Assembly (NCBI RefSeq): GCF_004799515.1
Contig: NZ_SSMX01000056.1
Span: forward strand, 1 to 53,470
DNA: 53,470 bases
Direction of reading: 5' to 3'
Origin: Phenylobacterium sp.
GTDB taxonomy: Bacteria > Pseudomonadota > Alphaproteobacteria > Caulobacterales > Caulobacteraceae
The first letter of the stretch is position 1, and the number at the start of each line of letters is the position of its first letter. The translations under genes and the position numbers were made by a program. Below, one piece after another: positions 40,658 through 48,877 of the stretch. The notes below the pieces were generated by a model. That model saw only the letters and a program-made list of their open reading frames with translations. It made no database searches and was not told the DNA's origin.

Positions 40658-42460
40658 ATGAGCGACAAAAGTATGGACCGGCGGGGGTTCCTGCAGATCG
40701 CGGCCGGCGCGGGGGCTACGGCCGGCGCCCTCGCCACCGTCGCCGAGGCGCAGCCCTCCGAGGTGAGATCCGCCCTGACCGCGCAGCCGGCGCCGGTCTT
40801 CGACGCCGACGAGACGACAGCCGACATCCTCGTCGAGACCCTGATCGCCTGGGGCGCCACCACGGCGTTCGGGATCGTCGGCGACGGGATCAATTCGCTG
40901 ATCGAGGCCCTGCGCAAACGCCAGGACCGCATTCGCTACATCGGCGTGCGCCACGAAGAGGCCGCGGCCTTCATGGCCTCGGGCATCGCCAAGCATACGG
41001 ATGGCCTGGGCGTCTGCCTGGGCACCACCGGCCCAGGCGCGGTGCACCTGATGAACGGCCTCTACGACGCGATGATGGACGGCGCGCCCGTAGTGGCGCT
41101 GACCGGGCTGACGTTCCACGACCTGCGCGGCGTCCGCTACCAGCAGGGGATCGAGACGGTCCGGCTGATGGAGAGCGTCGCGCTCTACAATGAAGAGGTC
41201 ACCGGCCCGGAGCACGCGGTGGTCGTCGCCAACCGCGCCTGCCGCGCGGCGCTGGGCGACCGCGGTGTGGCGCACCTGGCGATCTCCAAGGACGTGCAGC
41301 AGATGAAGCGCTCGGCGGACAAGCGCTCAATGCGCAATCCGGGCGCCCGCTCGTCCTCGTCCTGGAGCCCGCCGCTCGCGGCGCCGCCCGCCGATCAGCT
41401 GAAGGCCGCCGCCGACGTTCTGAACGCCGGTGCGCGGGTGGCGGTGCTGGCGGGGCAGGGCGCCTTGCCGGCGCGCGAGGAGGTGACGCGGCTGGCCGAC
41501 CTGCTGGGCGCGCCGGTCGCCAAGGCCCTGCTGGGCAAGGCGGTGCTGGCGGACGACAGCCCCTTCACCACCGGCGGGATCGGCGACCTCGGCACCGCGC
41601 CGTCGTCCTGGGCGATGAAGACCTGCGACACGGTGCTGATCCTGGGCTCGACCATGCCGTGGGAGGAGTACTATCCGACGCCGGGCCAGGCGCGCGGCGT
41701 GCAGGTGGATATCAAGCCCGACCGGCTGGGCCTGCGCTATCCCGTCGAGGTGGGCCTGACCGGCGACGTCAAGTCGACGCTGCAGGGCCTGCTGCCGCTG
41801 CTGTGGCGCAAAGCCGACCGCGGCTTCCTGACGGAGGCGCAGCGGCGGATGGCGGACTGGAACGGACTCGTGGACCGGGTGGCCGCGACGCCGCGCTCGC
41901 CCCTGCGGCCGCAGATGGTCATCCACGCCTTGAGCGAGCTTCTGGCGGACGATGCGGTGATCTCGCTGGACTGCGGCGCCAACACCCACTTCGCCGCCCG
42001 GGGCCTCAGGCTGCGCGCCAACCAGCGGCTGACCGGCACGGGGATGATGGCGTCCATGGCGCCGGGCCTGCCCTTCGCCATCGCCGCCCAGATCGCCTAT
42101 CCGCGGCGCCAGTCGGTGGCGGTGGTGGGCGACGGCGGCTTCGCCATGCTGATGGGCGAGCTTACGACCGCCGTGGCGCACAAGCTGCCGGTGAAGGTGA
42201 TCGTGCTCAAGAACAACAGCCTGGCCGAGGTGAAGTTCGAGCAGCAGGAGATCGGCAATCCGGAATACGGCTGCGACCTCGCGCCCATCGACTTCGTGGC
42301 CTTTGCCCGAGCCTGCGGCGCGGAAGGGTTTCGCTGCGCCACGCCGGCGGAGATCGGCCCCGCGATCCGTGCGGCCCTGGCCTCGCCGGGCGTGGCGGTG
42401 GTCGAGGCGGTGGTCGACGCCAACGAGAGGCCCGCCAAGCCGGATGAACTCAAGGTCTAG
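40658..42460 (+). CDS. Thiamine-diphosphate-dependent enzyme (acetolactate synthase/pyruvate oxidase-like) with Tat signal
   Basis: The start at 40658 has GGAGG five bases upstream. The 600-residue product opens with a twin-arginine signal (MDRRGFLQIAAGAGATAGAL, cleavage near AEA at 31). The three domains of TPP enzymes follow: an N-terminal PYR domain (GIVGDGINSLIEAL, RHEEAAAFMASG with catalytic Glu near 100, GTTGPGAVHL), a central domain (VAVLAGQGAL, VLILGSTMPW), and a PP domain with the cofactor motif GDGGFAMLMGE near 491 ending in KNNSLAE. The reaction is probably decarboxylation of a 2-oxo acid such as pyruvate; substrate and acceptor are unknown. It is convergent with the PPC gene, 12 bases away. 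Confidence 0.9.
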   Translation: MSDKSMDRRGFLQIAAGAGATAGALATVAEAQPSEVRSALTAQPAPVFDADETTADILVETLIAWGATTAFGIVGDGINSLIEALRKRQDRIRYIGVRHEEAAAFMASGIAKHTDGLGVCLGTTGPGAVHLMNGLYDAMMDGAPVVALTGLTFHDLRGVRYQQGIETVRLMESVALYNEEVTGPEHAVVVANRACRAALGDRGVAHLAISKDVQQMKRSADKRSMRNPGARSSSSWSPPLAAPPADQLKAAADVLNAGARVAVLAGQGALPAREEVTRLADLLGAPVAKALLGKAVLADDSPFTTGGIGDLGTAPSSWAMKTCDTVLILGSTMPWEEYYPTPGQARGVQVDIKPDRLGLRYPVEVGLTGDVKSTLQGLLPLLWRKADRGFLTEAQRRMADWNGLVDRVAATPRSPLRPQMVIHALSELLADDAVISLDCGANTHFAARGLRLRANQRLTGTGMMASMAPGLPFAIAAQIAYPRRQSVAVVGDGGFAMLMGELTTAVAHKLPVKVIVLKNNSLAEVKFEQQEIGNPEYGCDLAPIDFVAFARACGAEGFRCATPAEIGPAIRAALASPGVAVVEAVVDANERPAKPDELKV

Positions 42461-42472
42461 GCGCGTCCAAGC

Positions 42473-42913
42473 TCAGTCGAGGTCCATAAGGGCGATCCCA
42501 AGATCCGGTCGCTTCCTGCGACACAGGTGGGCCGGGGTCTCGACCACCGTGACCTCCAGGGTGGGATGCACGAAACCCTTCAGCAGATGCCCGCCGCGCG
42601 CCGCGCCGTCGCTGAGCCCCAGCACAATGTGAGCGTGCAGGCTGGGGCCGCCGTCGTCGCCGGTGACGATGTCGCCGATCAGGCTCAGGACCTCGCACTG
42701 CTCGTCCACCGGGATCGGCCGGTAGGTCTTCTGGACGAAATCGAACCAGCCCACCTCGGCGCGTTCGAAGGCGCCGATGGCGGTGAAGGACGCCGCGTGC
42801 AGGCCCTTGTCCCTGGCGAACTGGGCGATCGCCCCGAACGCCTCCTCGCCGCTGTCGAGCACCAGGACGAAGGTCCGTTCCCCGGCGTTTTCCCAGACCA
42901 GTTTCGACTTCAT
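42473..42913 (-). CDS. PPC/DUF296 domain protein (PD1-like DNA-binding fold)
   Basis: The 146-residue product shows the DUF296 pattern: TFVLVLDSGEEAFGAIAQFA, SFTAIGAFERAEVGWFD, LIGDIVTGDDGGPSLHAHIV with the metal-binding histidines, GGHLLKGFVHPTLEVTVVE. The bacterial proteins form trimers that bind metal; DNA binding is proposed but not shown in general. The start at 42913 matches the family length, whereas the frame extends upstream to 43063. It is divergent from the DUF2231 gene (125 bases) and convergent with the TPP enzyme. Confidence 0.9.
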   Translation of the reverse strand: MKSKLVWENAGERTFVLVLDSGEEAFGAIAQFARDKGLHAASFTAIGAFERAEVGWFDFVQKTYRPIPVDEQCEVLSLIGDIVTGDDGGPSLHAHIVLGLSDGAARGGHLLKGFVHPTLEVTVVETPAHLCRRKRPDLGIALMDLD

Positions 42914-43038
42914 CGCCAGGCCTCCAACGTTGGAGCGCGAACCCCCGACGCCGCACCGGAGTCGCAGCCGCATCCTGAGGAACCTCCGCCAGGGCGAACC
43001 GTATTGCAGGCCACGAGACTCCTGAGGGGCAGCGTTCG

Positions 43039-43494
43039 ATGCCCAACCCCCGTTCAACCGCACGGATCGGCGGCCATCCGCTGCATCCGATGCTCGTGCC
43101 GATCCCGATCGCCTGCTTCGTCCTGACCTTCGTCTCGGACCTGGCCTACTGGAAGACGGCCAACATGCAGTGGGCCAACATGTCGGCCTGGCTGCTGACC
43201 ATCGGCCTGGTGGTCGCGATCTTCGCGGTGCTGGCCGGCCTGATCGATTTCCTGGGCGAGCGGCGCATCCGTTCGCTGCGGGCGGTGTGGATCCACGCTG
43301 TCGGCAACGCCATCGCGCTCGTGCTGGCGATCCTCAACGCCTTCGTGCACAGCCGCGACGCCTACACCTCCGTCGTGCCGACCGGCCTGATCCTGTCGGG
43401 GCTGGTGGTGCTGATCCTGCTCGTCACCGGCTGGAACGGCTGGTCGATGGTCTACCGCCATGGCGTGGGCGTCCGCCCGGAGGACCGCGCGTGA
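43039..43494 (+). CDS. DUF2231 membrane protein
   Basis: The 151-residue product begins MPNPRSTARIGGHPLHPMLV, the signature of DUF2231, and has four hydrophobic segments (about residues 20-40, 50-72, 85-105 and 112-132). The GHPLHPMLVP motif may bind haem or metal. DUF2231 genes commonly lie beside PQQ-type or sorbosone dehydrogenase genes, as here: its stop overlaps the start of the sugar-dehydrogenase gene (GTGA). It is probably an electron-transfer or maturation partner, a role inferred from context. Confidence 0.9.
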   Translation: MPNPRSTARIGGHPLHPMLVPIPIACFVLTFVSDLAYWKTANMQWANMSAWLLTIGLVVAIFAVLAGLIDFLGERRIRSLRAVWIHAVGNAIALVLAILNAFVHSRDAYTSVVPTGLILSGLVVLILLVTGWNGWSMVYRHGVGVRPEDRA

Positions 43495-44794
43495 ACCCGC
43501 TGCGCCTGACCCTCTTCGTCGCGACCGCGCTCAGCCTGGCGGCCTGCGGCCCCAAGCCGATCGATCCGCACCGCCAGATCGGCGCCAATCCCTAGCTGCC
43601 AGAGATCCACCAGTACCTCCTGCCGCCGATGAAGGTGGAGAAGATCACCCCCTGGGGCGACGCCACGACGGTGGCGCCCGGGCTGCAGGTCAAGGTCTTC
43701 GCCAAGGACCTGAAGAACCCGCGCTCGCTCTATGTCCTGCCGAACGGCGACGTCCTCGTCGTGGAATCCGACGGCCCGAAGCCACCCGCGCCCGGGCGGC
43801 CGAAGGAGTTCGTCATGAACTGGATCGAGAAGCAGGCGCACTCCAGCACCAAGGCCGGCAACCGCATCCTGCTGTTCCACGACGCGGGCGATGGCGCGCC
43901 CGCGACCCGCACGGTGTTCATCGATCACCTGAAGTCGCCATTCGGCGTCGTGCTGGTGGGCGCCGACCTCTACGTCGCCGACACCGACGCGGTGCTGCGT
44001 TTCCCCTACCAGACCGGCCAAACCTCGATCACCACGCCGGGAGTGAAGCTTTGCGACCTGCCGGGCGGGCTCATCGACCACCACTGGACCAAGAGCCTGA
44101 CGGCCAGCCCGGACGGGACGAAGCTCTATGCGGGCATCGGCTCCAACAGCAACATCACCGAGAATGGGCTGGCGGCGGAGCGCGGCCGCGCCGCGATCAT
44201 GGAGATCGACCGGGCCACCGGGGCGCAGCGCGAGTTCGCCTCCGGCTTGCGCAACCCCAACGGCCTGCAGTTCGAGCCACAGACCCACCAGCTGTGGGCG
44301 GTGGTCAACGAGCGCGACGAGCTTGGCCCCGACCTCGTGCCCGACTACCTGACCTCGGTGAAGGACGGCGCCTTCTACGGCTGGCCCTACAGCTATTACG
44401 GCCAGCACGTGGACCCGCGCGTGAGGCCGCAGCGGCCGGACATGGTCGCCAAGGCGATCCCGCCCGACTATGCGCTGAGCTCCCACGTGGGCCGCTGGGG
44501 ATGGTGTTCTACACCGCCTCCAACCTGCCGGCGGCCTATCGCGGCGGCGCCTTCGTGGGCGAGCACGGCAGCTGGGATCGCACCGTGCTCAACGGCTACA
44601 AGGTGGTCTACGTACCCTTCGCCGACGGCCGCCCGTCGGGCATGGCGCAGGACGTGGTCACGGGCTTCCTGACGCCCGACGGCAAGACGGTGCGCGGCCG
44701 GCCGGTCGGCCTGGCGGTCGACGCCAGGGGCGGCCTGCTGATCGCCGACGACGTCGGAAATACGGTCTGGCGGGTCACTGCGGCCGGAAGCTGA
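43491..44794 (+). pseudogene. PQQ-type sugar (L-sorbosone-like) dehydrogenase, broken by amber and frameshift
   Basis: The GTG at 43491 overlaps the DUF2231 stop and opens a lipoprotein signal with lipobox LAAC. The frame meets TAG at 43593-43595 (after IGANP) and then continues unbroken LPEIHQYLLPPMKVEKI through a six-bladed beta-propeller (NGDVLVVESDGP, LTASPDGTKLYAGI, FASGLRNPNGLQF, GAFYGWPYSYYG). Near 44489-44493 one C is missing, moving the rest (LGMVFYTASNLPAAYRGGAF, VGEHGSWDRT, GLLIADDVGNTVWRV) into another frame that ends at 44794. Intact homologues are about 430 residues. The start at 43629 is an artefact of the TAG. As written, the gene cannot make a whole enzyme. Confidence 0.8.
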
Positions 44795-45387
44795 CACCCG
44801 GCCGTCGCCTCAGGCGCCGGTCAGCCCGGCTTCCCCTCCAGTTGACCCGCACCCGAAGCGCCCGCCCTGCCTGAAACGAGAAAGCCAGGAGGCCGCTACG
44901 CGACGTCCGTCAAGACGCCTGCGGCCCACCTCAGGTTCAGGCTCCATGCGCGACGACGCCGTACAGCCGGCGCGTTCCGCTCCATGGAAGAACTGGACCG
45001 CTGCATCTCGAACGCCGCGCTGGCGCTGCGGCTGGCGTTGGCGGTGACCGAGCGCGGCAAGCGAGCTGAGTTCCTCGCCATGTTGAGGACGGACGGCGCA
45101 AGCCGACGAGCGGGCGGCTTTTCTCGTTTCCGAGCTCGTGGCGGCGTAGCCCTATCGCATGGCCAGGGGCGCTCGCCGCCAATCCCGACCTTTGCCAGAC
45201 CGACGAGCGCCATTCTCTTCGGCGCGGATCACTGACACGCTGTGGTCGCGGACGGACATCGCCGAACGGATCGACGCGAACCGCCCGCAGCCGGGCAAGC
45301 GCGGGCCTTACAAGAGGAAGATCGCCCCATAGCCGGAACCCGGGGGGCAGCTGTGGTTCTAAGGCGCACTGGAGTACGGGGCTGCGA
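44795..45387. other. Mixed remnants, no intact gene recognised
   Basis: A plus-strand frame from 44984 reads MEELDRCISNAALALRLALA then RGKRAEFLAML but degenerates after residue 40. Around 45240-45331 another frame reads TLWSRTDIAERIDANRPQPG then KRGPYKRK before a TAG, a tail that looks like the end of a small DNA-binding protein. Neither has a complete context. Both may be leftovers of insertion or gene loss. Confidence 0.35.
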
Positions 45388-45612
45388 ATGCCGCAATATC
45401 GGTTCTTCTTCCTGACAGAGAACGGCGCACCGGCGAAGGGCGCAGGCTTCCCGTTCCGCGATGACGACCACGCGATGGAGTTCGCTAAGCTCGCGTCCAA
45501 AGGGGGGCAGCGGAACTTTGGAGCGGTGATCGGCTGTCTGGGAAAACCCCTCCGACGAAAATTCAAACTGAGACACTACCGGGCGGCGGACGCTCTTGAC
45601 CGGACCGACATC
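45388..45612 (+). other. Possible remnant of a small cytosolic protein
   Basis: The frame from the ATG at 45388 reads MPQYRFFFLTENGAPAKGAG then FRDDDHAMEFAKLASKG, which looks like a small alpha/beta protein (loosely DUF6894-like). It has no stop of its own and runs on antisense through the PEP-CTERM gene, so the natural 3' end appears lost. Confidence 0.25.
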
Positions 45613-45619
45613 CACGGAA

Positions 45620-45645
45620 AAGCGCCTCGCAAAGGCAGGGCGCTT
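45620..45645 (-). terminator. Hairpin terminator after the first PEP-CTERM gene
   Basis: AAGCGCC (45620-45626) and GGCGCTT (45639-45645) form a seven-base stem with a 12-base loop, 25 bases beyond the PEP-CTERM stop. On the minus strand TTTTCC follows, a weak T-tract. Confidence 0.45.
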
Positions 45646-45669
45646 CGTCAGACTCCGGGGGCCGCCGGA

Positions 45670-46428
45670 CTAGGCGGCGACCAGCCGGCGGCGGCGCAGG
45701 AGCGCGCCAGCGCCGCCGAAGCCCATGATCATCAGCGCCCAGGACGCCGGCTCTGGCACGCCGCCGGCCGTTACGGGGCGAACGCCGGTCACCGCGACGT
45801 TGTCGATGCCGTAGAATTCGTTGGCCACGCCTTCGTTGTCGTTGCTGGTGAAGGTGATCACGGTGGTCGCCCCGGTCGGCGTGAACGTATAGCTGAAGTC
45901 ATAGGTCGCATCGTCATAGCCGCCGCCCGGCGCGCCATAGCCCAGGGTGTCCTTGGCGCTGGCGCCGGTCTGCGGCGCGCAGGAGCCCGTGACATAGCCG
46001 CCGGACCCGTCCGAGCCGCAGAAGCTCTGGGTATTGCCGCCGAAGTAGTTCGCGAAGGTGAAGTTGGAGATCGTGTTTCCGCCCGCGGTGACCACGAAGG
46101 AATCGCCGCTCCCGCCACCGGCCCCGTTGGCGTTGCCGTCCTGCGACAGGATCGAATACAGGTCGTAGTTCAGGGTCACGGAGGTCAAGCCCGCGGTGTT
46201 CAGGGTCAACACCGCCGTCGTCTGGCCCGTGGACAGGTTGCCGAGGAATTTGGTCGAGCCGTTCGGCGCCACGTCGATCGTCGGCGTATAGCCGCCCGCG
46301 CCGGTGAAGCCCGCGGTCGAGCCGGACTCGAAATTGTTGTCGTAGACGGTGACGTCGGCCTGAGCGGCGCCGGCGAGGGCGGCGGCTGCGAAAGCGGCGC
46401 CGAGCACGGCCAATGAACGGTATTTCAT
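45670..46428 (-). CDS. PEPxxWA-CTERM surface/exported protein
   Basis: The 252-residue product has a signal peptide (MKYRSLAVLGAAFAAAALAG, cleavage near AQA). A Gly/Ser/Thr/Asn-rich beta-type body follows (NNFESGSTAGFTGAGGY). The sorting tail has the motif VPEPASWALM, a hydrophobic segment (MIMGFGGAGALL) and the basic end RRRRLVAA. PEP-CTERM tails are recognised by an exosortase, which attaches or releases the protein at the cell surface; none was seen in this window. The ATG at 46428 is preferred over a GTG nine bases upstream. Two Cys (FCGSDG and GSCAPQ) may pair. The gene is divergent from the LuxR-hydrolase gene. Confidence 0.9.
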   Translation of the reverse strand: MKYRSLAVLGAAFAAAALAGAAQADVTVYDNNFESGSTAGFTGAGGYTPTIDVAPNGSTKFLGNLSTGQTTAVLTLNTAGLTSVTLNYDLYSILSQDGNANGAGGGSGDSFVVTAGGNTISNFTFANYFGGNTQSFCGSDGSGGYVTGSCAPQTGASAKDTLGYGAPGGGYDDATYDFSYTFTPTGATTVITFTSNDNEGVANEFYGIDNVAVTGVRPVTAGGVPEPASWALMIMGFGGAGALLRRRRLVAA

Positions 46429-46493
46429 CGAATTCACCTAGCGCTGAAAGCGTGTATGGGCCTCCTTCGTGCGGCCTGGAACGTTCGGCCGCC

Positions 46494-46510
46494 TCCCCCA
46501 TTTTGGGGGA
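46494..46510. promoter_or_regulatory. Perfect palindrome in the PEP-CTERM / LuxR-hydrolase divergent promoter
   Basis: TCCCCCA-TTT-TGGGGGA is an inverted repeat with seven-base arms, midway between the two divergent starts (46428 and 46571). A related CCCC-ATTA-GGGG element precedes the second PEP-CTERM gene at 48849-48860. It is a candidate binding site for the adjacent LuxR-type regulator. Confidence 0.5.
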
Positions 46511-46570
46511 AATCGAACCCCGCCGCGGGGGTGCGCCGGGGCGCGACCGCGATCGGCGCCGAAAGCGACA

Positions 46571-48391
46571 ATGACCACGGACCGCTCTGGCCCCCCTCGA
46601 CCGGGATCCTTTCCGGACGCCATCGCGGCGGTCTCCGGCGCGCCGCCCGGCGCGGCGCCCACGCTGGACGACGACGGCTTTCTGCAATCCGTGGCCGATG
46701 CCCTGGGCGGCCTGGCGCTCGACCTGGTGCCCTCGGCCATGGCGCCGGCCGCGGCCCTGTCCTTCGCCGTGGTCGACAGCCGGGGCCGGGCCCGGGCCGC
46801 CGATGCGTCCTTCCTGGCGATGTTCTCCGACGACCTCGGCGTCCCGGCTCTGCTTCGCCTGCTGCAGGCGGCCGGCGCGGGCGAGCCCTCCGTTGGCCTC
46901 GTCCAGACCCTGGCCGGCGTCCCGGCGGCGGTCTGCGCCGCCTTGCCGGACCAGGCCGTCGGCTGGCCAATGCCCGCCGAACTCCGCGCCGCCCTGGCCG
47001 GCGGCGGGCGCCGCTGGGCGCTGCTGGCCTATGTCCCCCTGCGCCTGCCGAAGTTCGCCGAGGACGCGGCCGCGGCCTTCGGGCTGACCAACCGCGAGGT
47101 TCGCGTCGCCGTCGCCCTCCTGGAGGCGCCGACCCTGGAGATCGCCGCCGCGCGCCTGCGCATCGGCCGCGAGACCGCCCGCGACGCGCTCAACGGCGCC
47201 ATGCGCAAAATGGGCGTCCGGCGCACCGCCGCCCTGGTGCGCCGCCTCACCGATCTGGTGTGCCAGGTCTCGCAGGGCGAGGACCTGGAGGCCCTCGGCG
47301 CGGCGATGAACCTCACCCCGGGCGAGGCCCGCGTCGCGCGCCTGACCGCCCGGGGCGAGACCGCCGCCCGCGTCGCGGCGACCCTCGGCGTCACCCGCGA
47401 GACGGTGAAGACCCACTTGCGCTCCGCCTTCGCCAAGACCGGCCTCAGCCAGGCCAAGGACCTGAGCCGCGCCGCCTCCGAGTTGGGCGCCCTCGAACGC
47501 ATCGCCCGCGCCGCGGAGATTGCGCCCCTGCCGGACCTCGGGCCCGGACGGTTGCGCATGGTCGCCAGGGCCGACGGGCGGCGTGTAGCCTTCATGGACT
47601 ATGGGCCGAACCCGGCACGGCCGTTGATCTTCCAGCACGCCCTGGCGAGCGGCCGCACCCTGCCGCCGGCGCTCTGCCGGGGGCTTCAGGCCGCGGGATG
47701 GCGCCCCCTCGTGCCCCAGCGACCAGGCTACGGCCTGACTGACATCGACGACGGCGACTACCTGCAGGCCGCGGCGGGCGACGTGGCCGCGATCCTCGAT
47801 CTCCTGCGCCAGGACGCCGCCGACATCTTCGCCCGCGACATCGCCGCGGCGCCGACCCTGGCCTTCGCCAAGGCCCATCCCGACCGCGTCGGGCGCGCCC
47901 TGCTCCTCAACCCGCAAGCCGCAGCCCATCCCGGCCGCCGCCGCTTCGGCGTGTCCATCGCCTCCGGCATCCTGCGCGCCCATCCGGAGCTGATCCACCC
48001 ATTCTTCGAGGTGCTGCGCCGCCAGATTCGCAGCGAGCGCGTGGCGACCCTGCTGCGCGAGAGCTTCAAGGGCGGCGTCCCGAGCGACATCGCCGTGCTC
48101 GACGACCCCGCGCTGCTGGCCTGGATGGTCGCCGATATCCAGGCGATGGTCGCCCGCACCGCGCTCGGCGTTATCCGGGAACGCCTGGTCTACGCCGGCG
48201 GCTGGACGCCGCCCTCGGCCGTCGGCGGCAAGACCTGGACGGTCGTGTCCTGCGCCGAACTCGGCGACGAGGACTGGCGACAGCCCTGGTCCGACCTCCC
48301 CGATGTCCGCTTCAAATCCCTTCCGAGCGGCGGGCTGCTCCTGCCATATTCCCATCCGGACGCGTTCATCCGTTTGCTGTCGGAGATGTAG
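46571..48391 (+). CDS. Tandem LuxR-HTH regulator fused to an alpha/beta-hydrolase-like domain
   Basis: The 606-residue product has an N-terminal region (1-165), then two LuxR-type HTH domains: LTNREVRVAVALLEAPTLEI through MRKMGVRRTAALVRR (about 173-226), and LTPGEARVARLTARGETAAR through TVKTHLRSAFAKTGLSQAKD (247-304). From about 330 an alpha/beta-hydrolase fold runs to the end (VAFMDYGPNPARPLIFQHAL, LVPQRPGYGLTDIDDGDYLQ). The nucleophile elbow reads ARDIAA instead of G-x-S-x-G, and a His occurs in LPYSHPDAFIRLL near the C-terminus. The fold may sense a small molecule rather than hydrolyse it. It is divergent from a PEP-CTERM gene. Confidence 0.85.
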   Translation: MTTDRSGPPRPGSFPDAIAAVSGAPPGAAPTLDDDGFLQSVADALGGLALDLVPSAMAPAAALSFAVVDSRGRARAADASFLAMFSDDLGVPALLRLLQAAGAGEPSVGLVQTLAGVPAAVCAALPDQAVGWPMPAELRAALAGGGRRWALLAYVPLRLPKFAEDAAAAFGLTNREVRVAVALLEAPTLEIAAARLRIGRETARDALNGAMRKMGVRRTAALVRRLTDLVCQVSQGEDLEALGAAMNLTPGEARVARLTARGETAARVAATLGVTRETVKTHLRSAFAKTGLSQAKDLSRAASELGALERIARAAEIAPLPDLGPGRLRMVARADGRRVAFMDYGPNPARPLIFQHALASGRTLPPALCRGLQAAGWRPLVPQRPGYGLTDIDDGDYLQAAAGDVAAILDLLRQDAADIFARDIAAAPTLAFAKAHPDRVGRALLLNPQAAAHPGRRRFGVSIASGILRAHPELIHPFFEVLRRQIRSERVATLLRESFKGGVPSDIAVLDDPALLAWMVADIQAMVARTALGVIRERLVYAGGWTPPSAVGGKTWTVVSCAELGDEDWRQPWSDLPDVRFKSLPSGGLLLPYSHPDAFIRLLSEM

Positions 48392-48540
48392 CGTGGCGGC
48401 CGCTTGACCGTGGACCGCAGACCTTCGGCCCTGGATCGGCGCGACGGGGCGACCACGAACTGGAAACGTTCACGTCCACGGGCAGCGGCGCCGATACGTC
48501 GACGACATATCGATAAGCGGGGCGGCCGTTTCGCCCCGCC

Positions 48541-48693
48541 GGCGGCGCGCCGGAGCCTGTCAGCTGGGTGTTGATGATCGTGGGCTTCGGCATATCCGGC
48601 GGTCCTCTGCGCCACCCTCGTCGCGGCGCTGCGCTCTTCGCACAGGGTGAGGGCCGGCGGGCCTCGGCAACCTCTGGTTCCAGGCGCCAGTGA
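48541..48693 (+). pseudogene. PEP-CTERM sorting-tail remnant
   Basis: The frame reads GGAPEPVSWVLMIVGFGISG followed by a degenerate basic/charged stretch to TGA at 48691-48693. The nucleotide sequence of the motif closely parallels that of the intact gene at 48878-49600. An in-frame TAA lies shortly upstream and no signal peptide or body is present, so only the 3' tail of a former PEP-CTERM gene remains, about 330 bases before an intact one. Confidence 0.6.
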
Positions 48694-48848
48694 GCTGGAG
48701 TTGCGCGATGAGCCCACAACTGATCAGCCCGCCGTCGAACATCCTTCCAAAAAACCCCCAAAAGACCTGACCGCTTTTCCGAACGGGCGCCGCTTTAGGA
48801 TTTGAGCGGTTCCCCTCAGCGTCAGGCTGGGACGGTCGCCCCGCGCAT

Positions 48849-48860
48849 CCCCATTAGGGG
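48849..48860. promoter_or_regulatory. CCCC-ATTA-GGGG element upstream of the second PEP-CTERM gene
   Basis: CCCC and GGGG flank ATTA, ending 17 bases before the ATG at 48878 and just before the GGAGGG ribosome site. It resembles the palindrome at 46494-46510 in front of the first PEP-CTERM gene. Its position could allow it to control translation or transcription. Confidence 0.4.
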
Positions 48861-48877
48861 CCTTGGAGGGAAGTAAC

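Noticed and set aside
40124..41275. Minus-strand open frame opposite the TPP enzyme start
   Set aside because: It is antisense to the conserved PYR domain and overlaps the small membrane-protein gene in another frame. The product is Arg/Pro-rich.
45914..48355. Very long minus-strand open frame (over 800 codons) opposite the LuxR-hydrolase gene
   Set aside because: It is antisense to a gene with clear domains and its product is repetitive Gly/Arg/Ala-rich sequence with no fold signature. High GC content suppresses stops in the opposite frame.
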